A DNA stretch of 49,512 nucleotides from assembly GCA_015499985.1 (NCBI GenBank), contig JAAAUF010000155.1:7448-56959 (forward strand). The letters are read 5' to 3'. Positions within the stretch are counted from its first letter, which is position 1, and every line of letters starts with the position of its first letter. The translations under genes and the position numbers were made by a program. Origin of the DNA: Haplosporangium gracile. Taxonomy: Eukaryota; Mortierellomycota; Mortierellomycetes; Mortierellales; Mortierellaceae. The notes below the pieces were generated by a model. The model had not been told where the DNA came from. It did no database searches and saw only the letters and a list, made by a program, of their open reading frames with translations. Of this stretch, positions 1 through 10,900 are shown piece after piece.

Positions 1-2750
1 GGGGGATGGATTGGAGGACGCACGATGAATAGGGGATGGTTGTTGGGAAGGACGGACGAGGGGTGAGCAAAGTGAATGGAAGAAAGTAGCGATGTGCGAT
101 GCGATGTGATAGGCAATCTAAATTACAACTATAATGTACAGAGAGAAAAAGATCGACAAAATGACCAAGCAAAGTAAAAAAAAAAGAGAGAGAGCGAAAG
201 GCACAGGAGCTGAAGGGAGCAGACGATGACCAGAGGAGGCAATTGAAAATGACGGAGAGTGATAGAACAGGGAAGAATGAAAAATGTACGCAGAGTTTGA
301 ACGGTGCTAAAGAGGCAACGTGATAATGAAGCAAAAGAACACAAATGAGGCGAGCAATGGGAAAGAGTGGAAGGGAAGGAAGCAAGGTTTTGCGCGCTCT
401 GTGCGGTGGTTTTTGTTTCTCCTGTGCTGTTGTTGATTGTTGATGATTTGAACATTTGAATATCTACGTACCCACAGACGGAAGACGAGAGAGAAGGATA
501 GTTGTTTGGAGACTGAGGAATGCGTATGTCGATACTTTGTACAAAGGCTACCTGGCGACGTGAGAGGGTGTGAGTGTCGAAAGTAGCGGATAACGCGGGG
601 TTGGAGGATGGTCGAGCGTGAATGCTTTTTCAGATTTGTGTTTTTGTCCCTGGGCGTGCGAAGATGGAAAAGGAAAGACGTTCTTTTTTGTTATTGTTGA
701 TAAAAGTTGTTTGGAGCGTGTGCGTGCGTGTGTGTTGGCTGAAGGGAAGGGCCAAAATGAGTGCTTGTTCGTGTGTAAGGGACGGTTTTGATAGCGTGAT
801 GATGTGGGAGGCAGGTGTATAATGAATGAAGAACAAAAAAGGAGATGCGTATAAGTGTGTGTGCAATGATGTGTATCGTGGAAGAGAGAGAGTGAGTCGA
901 GTGTATGTGCAAGAGGGTATGGAGTGGAAAGGAGCAAAGGGGAAGTGTGTGTTTGTGAGGATGTCGATGAAGCTGAAAATAAATGATGAATGATGGTTTT
1001 GGATGCCAGCCAGGAACGAACGAAAGATAAAAGAAGAAAAAGAAAAAACAAGAATGAAAGAAAAGACAAGAAACAAAAAGAAGGGAAGGACGAAAGAGGA
1101 GAGAGGGAGGGAAGAGTGGCAAAAAGGAATGAAAAAAGAGAAAACAGCACATTCATTTATAGGTTTCTTTAACCCTCGCTTTGCTCCCTCTTTTTTTTAT
1201 TACTGCTGCACACACTCACAGATTACAGACATTATAATACATATAAGACACACTACCCCCTCACATCACACGCAGCAGCACCAGCAGGAACAGGAGCAGC
1301 AGCAGACAACAAGGAATCAAGGAACAATAAATCACACAAACAAACTATAAAGTTCTGTAACAGAGAATAATGTTTGTAGGCTGCAGTTGATTACACATCG
1401 TAGTGAGAAAATGTATTCAGTCGTGCCCTTCGATGAATTGAAGTCGATAATTAATATTTGAATTAAAACGAAAAGAAACGGAAAAAGAGACTGACAATAA
1501 ACGGCCCCCTCCCCTTTCACCCTCTGCAGGCAAAGAAAGGGAGGGGGGAATATGAAAGACAAGTAAAGTTAACCCTTGAATGGACAACCTTGACTTGCTT
1601 CCATTTCTTTCCTCTCTCCTTTTTCTTCTTCTCAACTCTTATTTCTCTTTTTGCTTCTCTCTTTGCCACCATCCTGGTTGCTGCTCGAGAGTAGCCCTGT
1701 TACCAGTTACGTCTATTTGCTCGAAATGAAGTGGGATCAATTCAATGCGCGTCAGATAAAACCAAAAAATACGTGGGCACATTGAGTGTAAAAAAAAAAA
1801 TGTAAAATAAAATAAAATAAAATAAAATACACCAGCACAACAGAAAGAGGGGAAAGGGAAGGAAGAAGGAGTGGATTGAGTATGAACTGTGCTGTAAGAG
1901 AGAACAAGGAGGGAGCAAGTGAGAGAGAGAGAGAGAGAAGAACGATGAAAGGGATGTCTCCCATTGAACTGCAAAGAGAAGAAAAAAAGTGAGAGCAGCA
2001 GCTTATTTGGAAGTGCTTGTGTCTGGAGGGTGATTTGTTTTTAGGGTTGCTCCACTCCACGCTGCGGCCTGACTTGCGTGCCAAGAAAGAATCAAGAGAG
2101 CCTTACAAGGTTAACAGAAATATATCTTTATACAAAACTCTACCTGCGTATGAATACCAACGAATGAATTGACACTCATTCCTCTCTGACTTTCTCTCTC
2201 TTTCTTTCAAGAAATCGCGCTGCTTCTTGTTCTCATTTACTTGCCATTGCGCGAACCTTTGGTTATTGTCGGATATGCATGATAGCTCTACTTCTTTCTC
2301 CTTCTCGCAATCATCATCACGCACAAACGTTGTTTGAAAGTCAAAGCGGGAAGGAAGCTAGCTACTAAAAAGAGAAAGGTACTGGCAAACGACGCAACGT
2401 GTCCATCCTGTTTTTATTTGCATTAAAGGCTGTTTGTACATTTAATCGTAGAGTATATATGTTACTACTCTCTCACACATACCTACTCACTCATTCACGC
2501 ACGCATTCTCACACTCGTCTTTTCCCTTCAATTATCCTCGGGATCGTAGGTCAACAAATAAAAGGCATGTTTGTCTAAATTTGTTATTCATAGGACCAAA
2601 CCAAGGTGGATACTAAACAAAGTTTCAATTACTCACTTTGAGTCCTTTATATTTTTTCTTTGACGCCCAATTGCTTTTAGAAGCTGACTGGCTATCTCCC
2701 ACAGTCCCGACCTGGCGATTGGCTATTTTACACCTTCAATAAAAATCGAG
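1..2750. other. Gene-free, low-complexity region at left edge
   Basis: I see no supportable coding sequence. Positions about 560-1150 are strongly purine-rich on the plus strand, so the minus strand is CT-rich. In this window CT-rich tracts lie upstream of genes on their coding strand, so this may be the upstream region of a minus-strand gene beginning left of the window; that is inference. A CAG-containing stretch at 1270-1310 and a TATA-like AT stretch near 1230 are present but not linked to any gene. Long reading frames here encode Ser/Phe/Leu or Lys/Arg/Glu runs typical of biased DNA rather than protein. Confidence 0.6.
1803..1829. repeat. (AAAAT)n microsatellite
   Basis: About five tandem copies of a 5-bp AAAAT-type unit, directly visible. 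Confidence 0.9.
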
Positions 2751-2865
2751 AAAAGGCGGAGGAGGTGGAGGCTGCTATCGAGCTTCCTTCCTCTCCTTGA
2801 CGCTAATTATTTTCACACGCACCCGCCAGCGTCATTTAGATTATTGTCTACAACAGCCGCCTTTT
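2751..2865 (+). ncRNA. Candidate structured small RNA, cloverleaf-like
   Basis: A perfect 9-bp closing helix can form between AAAAGGCGG (2751-2759) and CCGCCTTTT (2857-2865). Inside it three arms fit in order. The first is a purine/pyrimidine arm (GGAGGC 2767-2772 with GCTTCC 2782-2787, one G-U pair, extended by 2762-2765 with 2790-2793). The second is a perfect 7-bp arm TGACGCT (2798-2804) with AGCGTCA (2828-2834). The third is a 4-bp arm TAGA/TCTA (2837-2840/2847-2850). The 3' side of the closing helix runs into TTTTT (2862-2866), which could act as a Pol III stop. It is not a tRNA that I can recognise: no TTC-loop motif, and the outer helix is 9 bp. No family was recognised. The strand choice rests on the T-run. 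Confidence 0.4.
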
Positions 2866-2866
2866 T

Positions 2867-3661
2867 CCATTTCAGTTTGTTTTGAAATAGATGTATATCA
2901 TTCTGTTTTCTAGGCAATGAGGGTATGATGCGTATCTTTTTGAGAACAAACCAACCATTGACTAGTCTAATGGATTGTAGATTTTACCCTTCCTGTCCCG
3001 CCTTGTGGACGCACATGAGGTGTATGAAAGCAACAAAAGAATGGGTATGAGACAAACAGGATCGACTTCTTGGCTGTCGGGTGTTGATAAAGAGGACAGA
3101 GAGGGGGAGGACGATAAACAATGGCGAGAGGGTAGGATCGAACAGCTTCAGATCGGGAAAGATAACAGAAAGAAAGTATGTTCCCGTTATTCGGGCGTAA
3201 CGGAAAGAGAGATTGAAAAAAGTAAGAAGAGCGCGTTGTGGGATGAACAGAGTGAAACTGACGATCCTTTGACGAAAAGAGGAACCCTCGGAGAGAGAGG
3301 GTTTAACTTGTCACTGACAACTTGATAATGCTGGAAGTGCATGAACTGGTCAGCCAGCTATTATCCATCAACAACAACAGCCCTGCATCAGTCCCTTGGA
3401 TGAAATCAGTAGCCCGCAACTGTCATACCTCTCTTCGATGCCCTCCTGACCTGTCTCTTCCATTCCTCCAACTCCACTCGTTCGATATGTAAAACGAAGA
3501 AGAGAAAGGTGTGATATTTTTTTATTATGGACAGGTGAGAGGGAGAGGAGATGAAGGAGAGCACTTTTAAGACAGACGAACGTGTGTAACGTTGACGGTC
3601 AATAATAGATCTCTTTTTCCCTATTCATTCGTACACAAATTCAATATGTGTATTTTATCTT
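2867..3661. other. Gene-free stretch with a hairpin cluster
   Basis: A 106-codon plus-strand frame (3005-3325) is not low-complexity but resembles nothing I know and has no clear exon borders, so it is not called. At 3283-3357 three short perfect hairpins follow one another: AACCCTC/GAGGGTT (3283-3289/3297-3303), TTGTCA/TGACAA (3308-3313/3315-3320) and CTGG/CCAG (3346-3349/3354-3357). Confidence 0.5.
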
Positions 3662-3831
3662 AAGCGGGCTACCGACCCGAAGACGGAGGGGACGCCTGAG
3701 GCCGAGAAAGGGATGCGATACAAATCCGGGAAGCAATGTTGTCATGAAATTCCCGTAGGTCCGAGCAGCAATAGAGAACGCAGTGACAGTGACTGACCTT
3801 CGGACCCCGTGACGGGGATAAGTACCCGCTT
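3662..3831. ncRNA. Candidate structured RNA, 10-bp closing helix
   Basis: The ends pair over 10 bp with one bulged C: AAGCGGG (3662-3668) plus TAC (3670-3672) with GTA (3822-3824) plus CCCGCTT (3825-3831). Inside, CGGGAA (3727-3732) pairs with TTCCCG (3750-3755) and GGTCCGA (3758-3764) with TCGGACC (3800-3806). Small hairpins also fit at CCG/CGG (3677-3679/3684-3686), GCC/GGC (3694-3696/3700-3702) and CCG/CGG (3807-3809/3813-3815). The segment is visibly more GC-rich than its low-complexity neighbours. There is no T-run on either strand next to it, so a Pol II or processed RNA would be expected, and the strand is undecided. I compared it mentally with U1-U6, RNase P/MRP, SRP and TPP motifs and found no match. 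Confidence 0.35.
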
Positions 3832-6800
3832 CCTCTCACTCCAGTCACCCTCCGGTCACTCTTGATCTTTAATTTCTGCTGCTCCCTCACTTCACCTCCT
3901 TACCCCCCTACCTCTTTACACACACGCATGTGCACCGCACTCATCTTTCCCTCCCTTTTTGTATTTTTTTCGCTACTGCCAACTTAACTAAAAATGAACG
4001 CACTTTGGAAAGGGAGTCAATTGTGCAAGGAGGGAGCCAGATATCCAGCAGAGGACAATGCGCAGGGTGCCTTGACCTTATATCAACATGGAGAGGAATG
4101 TAGAGAAATCATGAGTTTCCCTCATCCAGTCGAGCATATACAACCAAATAACTGTTGTTTGTGCGTTCGTGTGTTGGCGCTCGTCTTTTTTATTCCGCCT
4201 CGCTTATTCCCCATGCAACACCCAGCTTTGAACAACCGCAGTATGGATTTTTTTAGAGCTAAAAATACTACCGCACCACCGGGGTGTTGGTGCAACCTCA
4301 TCCCAACCATGAGACTTCATTGCTCTCATAAACAAGGTCTCTCCTGATTTTTTTTGTCGCTTGCTTTCTTTGTCTGACTAACCACTTCCTTTTTGTCGGT
4401 GGTCGAGTTATTTTTGTCAACTTCGTTTATTTCTCGTGCGACCATAGTCAAAGGACATAAACAACGATGATGGGCCAACGAACCCCCAACTCTGATCAGA
4501 AGATGCCTTGCAATTGGATGGCGAGGAGGGAATAAAGGAGGGGGACTATGTGGTGAGGATAAGGACGACAAGCGCTGCAAAAGGACACAGGGATGAAGGG
4601 ATTGGAGTTTGGGAAGGAGGAGTGGATTCTTGTCGTATCATGTTATCTCCTTGTTGGGACTGTGCGTGATCGTCATCCAAGCGAATGAATAAAAAAAAAG
4701 GAGGGAAAAAGGAAGGACTTTGTCTTTTAGCTGCATAAACAAAGCCCAATGCACACACACCCTCCTTTCCATTTGTCGGATCTGCCGTTTTTTCCTTTCT
4801 TTTTTTTTTCCTTTTTTCGTTCAATTGCATGGAATGGTGAGGGATAGATGAATGGCGAAATTGCCCGAGCATGTGGCGAGGACAGGGACCCGCTCACTTG
4901 CCTTACACCCTCGCTCGTGAACTCGACTGTCGAGAATGAAAAATAAAAACTAAAAGGGACCCTGTTAATAAATGCCAGACATGAATTGTCCACTGCATGG
5001 TCGTTTTTTTTCATTTTTGGGCATTCAAAAGTCTAAAGCAGTGCTTGCTTACTTGTTTTTTAGAGACTTCCAAGAATTGCGGTCGAAGTCATTTTTTTGG
5101 TTAATTAATCAGCCTACATGGTCAGGTCCCATGCATTTTTTGCTTCTATCAACCCTCGGGTCATTTTTCGATGGATGCAAGCGGCATGATGGGGCAAAAT
5201 GGGAAGGTAGGGGATGTGTCAAAATGAATGAGTAACTTTGGGAATTTCTTTTTTTTACTTTCTTCCTTTCGGGCAGATGATGACAAATTCGGAATCTTTT
5301 TTTTTTTTTTTGGAGGGAGAAGCGTTCATCCACTTTTATCTATTCATTCAATTTATATAAATCAGCGATTCATACAATGTACAGTACATACAATCACCAC
5401 GCACGAGGAATATAGTGATGGTCTTTGCATCAAAAACTCATCGGATACGATGCGCAGGAGTACCTGTTTTGTATTAGAACAATGAAAAAAAATACGATAC
5501 TTCATCACACACACATCACTCTCATCCTCCTTCTGTTGCTTGAGCATTACGAGAAATGAGAAAGAAAAAAAGAAACAACTAAAGAGGGGAGCACTGCCAT
5601 GCGGACCAAAAAAGAAATAGCAATCGATGTCAACAATTCAGCACATAAAGCGCTAATTTGTAATTTGGTTTGTTGATGCTGCTTGTATCGTGGTTTATTT
5701 TTGTTTGGCAACAACCAACAAAGCAAACAGCAACAACGATCGCGAATGAAGAGAGAGAAGGGGATGGAAAGAGGAGAGACAAGCAAAAAATCTAAATTCG
5801 ATGTCTTCCCTCTCTTTTCTTTTGCTCTCTCTTTCTCTCCCTCGTCGGAAGATGGTCCGATTCACGGACAAAAACGAAGGAAAAAACAATCAACCCGCAA
5901 TTAACTGTGTCCACCATCCAACCCAATTGCATCTACACTGACGCATACAACATACACAAATAACATCCCTCTCCTCTCCTATCCTGCCTTCTCTTTCAAA
6001 TCTCTTTCCCTCTCTCCTGACTGATAGCAGAGGTCATTAGAAAAGAGGGGGCATCGACTGACTGTGTAGCTCCTATATTTTTTCCACGCTCACCCCTTAT
6101 TTGCCAAGCCAGTTTGGTAGTTTGCATGCTCCCTTTGATGCATACTGCATCTACTGCTGCACTTTGAATATTTTTCACTTATCATCTAGCTTTCGCAGGA
6201 GGAAAAAAGCCCATGGGCCATCCATTTTAATGAGGCGGTACAAATTAGCAAATAGGAAAAAGCAGACAATAAGAGGTGGACACGAGATGGTTGTCACTTG
6301 TCGTCTGTAGACGAGCATTTACTTGAGTCTGGGGGGGGAGCGGGAGAAGTGAAAGTTGATCGGGAGTAAGTGTATGGTTGTGGTAGAGGTGTGTGAGGGT
6401 GAGTGTTTGTGGGACATGCAAAGCGATCGAAAATCAATCGCTATTGAATGAATAAACCTGACGAAAATCAGATATTGTTGGGCGTTGGTGGTTTTTTTTT
6501 TGTTGATATGCTTGCTGAACATTTGTTACTTTTTTTGAGAGCATGGTGTCCACGTTGAACAACAAAAACAATCTAGCTCTTGCTCAGATTACAGCAGCAA
6601 ACAACAACATCAACATCAGCTTCTTCCATCTTCGCTGCACTTCCTTCTCGTCACCTCTTCTTTTCATCCTCGCCCTCCCTCCTTCTATCACCCATGCCAT
6701 CGATGTCCATCACAACCAACTGTCACCTTCTGGTTTTTATTGTTGTTGTCTGCATCTTGCTTGTTTTGTTTATTTTTTGTTGTTATTGTTGTTGTCGCTG

Positions 6801-7708
6801 TTGTTCATCAGGCATTTTTGTCGTTGCGTGTGCATGTTCGCTTTATTCGGCCAACTTGTGCTGTTTTATTTATTTTGGATCCGGAGCAAATAAAAAACAA
6901 AAAGTGCATGAAGGGAAAGGAAATTATGTGATATGTTTTATTTTTTGTCTCTTTTGCCTTGCATCTGCTGCTGGCTGGCCGGATGATGCGCGCTGCTTAT
7001 TTTTACTTGCCGTTCTTTACTTTGTTATGCTTTGCTGCTGTTCTCAGATTCGGAGGGATGATTTTTGTGAGAGACAGAGACAGAGTCAGTGAGTGCGAGA
7101 GAAAGAAAGTAAGGCAAAAATTGGCCAGTGATCTCTCTAATGTTTTTGTTTGTTTGATGCAAACTATGGGAAGATGGCAAGAGAGGTACAGTTGACATGA
7201 TACAAAGAATGAAAACAAAGGACACTCTTGTCTTTGTTATTACTGATTGACAGGGGTCCCTCCCTACTCCACTCTATTGATAACTCTAGCCTACCATACT
7301 ATGCCGCACGTATAGCTGAGTGAAAGGGGGAAGGGATTTTAGGAACCCATTGTGACACAATTGAATGGTGAAGAGAAGGAAGGAAGACATCAAATGAATT
7401 ACAAAAATATGTGGATATCTTTCGACATGTACTCCGTTGGTTGACAATGGGCCTTTGTCTTTTTTTATCTTATTTGTCATTGGCAAACTCCAATTGTCAT
7501 CGATTTATTCAGTAACATTTATCATGACCCGATGTTGGATGGATGGCCCATGTCACTTAAGCTCAAAAGGGGCAACGAAGGTAGGGGAGTTTTTTGAGAG
7601 TGTGAGCAAGAGAAAAAGAAAGAAAGCGAGGAAATGAGACGATGAGAGCAAGAAGGGAGGATGAGAGAGAGTTGATGCAAAGCTCTGATACAGCTCACTT
7701 CTTTTCTA
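3832..7708. other. Gene-free stretch
   Basis: No gene is supportable. Homopolymer runs (for example T13-14 near 5297-5312) and GA or GT-biased tracts are common. A plus-strand frame at 3994-4347 has a faint MIT-domain-like beginning (residues about 10-40, alternating Ala/Asp/Tyr spacing) but no splice context and no conserved continuation, so it is not called as a gene. A 6-bp hairpin GCACCA/TGGTGC lies at 4273-4293. Confidence 0.5.
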
Positions 7709-7926
7709 GGTCATGACCATGTTTATGACCTCCTTGTTCTCATTGCTTTTTCCATAAAAACCTGTTGGGGATTAGTCTGACCGAAAACTCCATGCCACTT
7801 TGATCGAGTAACTAAGCCGCTGCTTAGTTGTCTCAATTCAATAACTAAGAAGAACAAGGACCGGTTTTTACGATACACTTTGTTGTACCTTGTATCGTTT
7901 GGCCGTTGATAATAATAGTTTTTTTT
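7709..7926 (+). ncRNA. Candidate structured RNA with possible pseudoknot and T8 stop
   Basis: Elements in order: hairpin GGTCAT/ATGACC (7709-7714/7725-7730); strand CCTTGTTCT (7732-7740) complementary over 9 bp to AGAACAAGG (7851-7859); strand TAAAAACC (7755-7762) complementary over 8 bp to GGTTTTTA (7863-7870); a perfect 8-bp hairpin with a CGCT tetraloop, AACTAAGC/GCTTAGTT (7810-7817/7822-7829); hairpin ACGATACA/TGTATCGT (7870-7877/7891-7898), sharing one base with the preceding strand; then T8 (7919-7926). The 9-bp and 8-bp long-range pairings cross, giving an H-type pseudoknot topology. The T-run fits Pol III termination on the plus strand. No known family was recognised. The segment is AT-rich, so part of this pairing could be chance. 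Confidence 0.4.
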
Positions 7927-10900
7927 CTGTTAAATCCATCCTTGCCTATTTCTCAGTCGTCTCCTAGCAAACAAAGGGGAAGGACGGACGGACCAACGAC
8001 GATTGTAAAAATGCCCATGGGCTAAGCTCCATAACCTCTGTCCTCTCTTCCTTCAGGTCTGGCTTCTCTTTTTTTTGTTTTCGTAACTTAAATACCGTTT
8101 GCCCTAAGTCCGGGAAATACAACCAAAAAGGGAGACCCAGGGCCAGGTGTGTTGTGTGTTGTGTGGAATGGGCCAGGAGTTGCGTTTTATTTATTACGAG
8201 ACGGGACGGAGTTTTTAGAGAATGAAGGAGGGAGGAAAAGGGGTGTTGTGGAGGGATGGAATGTAACTGAGCTACTCTAGAGTCATTCCTTTCTATCGCT
8301 GTGTACCTCCCTTGATCAAGCAGCTATCCATGAAGCACTACGCACTTTATCAACAGACAGTATTTTTTATCAATATCAGGCCGTCGTCCGGGTTGTGTAC
8401 TCTTCAATTTTTTCTAATGTCAAATGCCTTCAGTAACTGTCATGGTACTTTCTCTTGCCTTTGCTGGCCGAAGTATCAGATATATGCAAACTACAACAAA
8501 AAAAAAGATGGATGCGGAAGTGCTCACATTCATTCCCACATGGATAAGCGGGATGGCATGTGTGTATAGCAGATGTATCTGTGTGAAAAATATGTGTGCA
8601 AAATCGACAATCACTCACCGACTAAATGTAAAACTTGTATACCCAATTTCGGACATCGTCTCCGGCATTTTCGTTTTCAATTTTTTTAGTGCCATAAACG
8701 CGGAATGGTGCATCGATTATGTACATGTACCCACCACAGTAAACAGTAACCACAAGAAGGCGATAAGGCGCCTTTCTATAATTTTTTTTTTGTTTTCTTT
8801 ACTCAAGGAACAGACAAATAAATTGATAGAAAACTATAAATGGAAAGCAATTCAAATGAATGAGAAGAAAAGCGTAAGTCAAGAATGAATCAGATTGAGT
8901 ATTGAATAACCACTATTCCTTCCTATTTATTCATCTTTTATTTTTGCTGAACGCCTAACGAGTCCACATACAAAAATGAACGGAGAGTTTTCTTTTTGAT
9001 CACATTTTTTTTGTCCGCGAAATGAAATTGTACACAAGAAAAATAAATTGCATTAACGGACAACCACGATCGGATCCAAGCACACAGACACATATAGGAC
9101 TTCTCTACCAGAAAAACTAATTGATCACAAACACAATATGGACCAGGTGTTCATTATCACAAAAATAGACGCGTATGACGCACGCCCATACCCTTGATGA
9201 ACATACCTTTCCTTTGTCTTGTGGACATTCCATGATTTGTCAGGAGTTGTTTGTTTGTGTGTGAAAGCAAATAAACAGGTGTAATTTGGCTCTCTCGTTA
9301 TGACTGATCCCACCGGCCCAATTTTACCATCCTGGGCGAAAATATCCCAAACACAAAATAATCAAACAAGAATAGCTGAACAAAGGACGTCCAGTTGATC
9401 AGAAGTCGGGAACCAATTGTATCAAACGAACATAAAAACAAAAGCATTAGGAGTATGTGAGCACAAACAAAGTAAAGAGGTATCTGAAGATTTTGGCCGG
9501 GGCCTTCTTGCTGGGAGCTGGATGAAGGGAAAGGGAGAGAGGCAGGGCTGTAGGGAAGGTGAGAAATAAGAATTTAATTTTTCTGAGAGCTCACGAACGT
9601 CGAAATTATTTTTTCTTTATTTCATTTTGAGGTTGGGCGTAAAGCTGAGGGTTAACGCCACAATTTTATTTTTCAAATTGCTGGTTGGGTTGATGAGAAC
9701 AAGGCATACAAATGAGAAAGAAAAAAAAGGTCAACAGAGAGGGAAAGAAGGAAGGAGGGACGGTTGGTCCCTGAAAATGCAGAGAATGAGAGCTTGCTAG
9801 TAATTTTTAGAAAATTGGATGATGAGGGATAGAAGAACGAAATGATTGCAATATACGATATTGAAAGGAGGGAGTTGAGTGGATTGGATATGACAAAGAG
9901 AGAATCGATAAAAGTAAAGACACTATCCATTCAATGAATAATGAATTGCATTACATACAGAGCTGTTGGACTATATCATGATTTATCCAGGCAAAGGAAG
10001 AGGAGAACCGTCTTTTCACTTTGTTTGTAAAAGGATGCATGCAAAAACCTTTTTTTTTGCCGTTTCTTAATTTCATTGTTTTGGAGTTTCAACAAAAAAA
10101 CAAGGTATAGAGGAGGGTAAGAGCATTAAACAGAGTAGGGCTGTGGTTGGTTTTCGATTGCAAAGTTTTTGTTGTTGCCGTTGCCATTCACCGTTGCGTT
10201 TTTTTTTCATAGCGTCCTTCTTCCTTCCTTTTTCTACTCCCGTCTAACCTCTACATTCTTCAATTCCTTGGAGCTGCATGTGGTCTTGAGAGCGAATTTC
10301 GACGGCGAGTGAGGTGGAAGTAAGAACAGAGGGTTTCATAAACAGGCGATGGACGGACGACTTCAAATCTCCAAAAAGTCTCCCAAGCTACAGCCCTCCT
10401 CTGGATCTGCCTTAACACGGTCATGCCCCTGAAATTATTTTAGCTCGTTTGATTGTGGCATAAAAGACAGAGCGTTTGATCAGAAATGAACCCCATTGGG
10501 TTGGACGCGGTAGGCGATGGAAATTCTGATAGGGGGTTGATCGATCATAATGAAGATACGGTAGAAGCTAATAAGAGGAGCTAAATAAAGAACGAAGGAG
10601 GCCAGGTTATTTTGGTTTGGAGGTTTGGAGTAGGGCTGTTATTGTCCATTTGTAATAACGACGCTGGACTTGGTCAATTTGAGGACAAGCAAAAAGAGAA
10701 GGCACCACTTTGACTATCAATTTTGTTCGCGTTCTCCCTTGCATGTCGACTACAAGATATTTTCTTTTCTTTTCTCTCATCGCATCATTATCCCTACTAA
10801 TTTGGAACAAAAATAAAACAGAAAGAGTACCCGGTGAGTTACTGAAAGCGAGGATAGCCAGTAGTGATCCAGCTTGGTATTTGGGCTAAAAATAACGATG

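Noticed and set aside
548..1156. 202-codon minus-strand frame and overlapping frames
   Set aside because: Composition is Ser/Leu/Phe/His runs from a purine-rich tract; three frames of the same strand are open together, which points to biased DNA.
3690..3720. U2 snRNA-like string on the minus strand (CCTTTCTCGGCCT)
   Set aside because: Only 13 bases agree with the conserved 5' part of U2; the following conserved bases (TTTGGCTAAGATC) are absent.
7863..7880. U6-like ACGATACA next to a T-run
   Set aside because: The conserved ACAGAGA box and flanking U6 sequence are missing; the match is eight bases.
8424..8888. 154-codon plus-strand frame
   Set aside because: No domain, no start or splice context, and several overlapping frames of similar quality.
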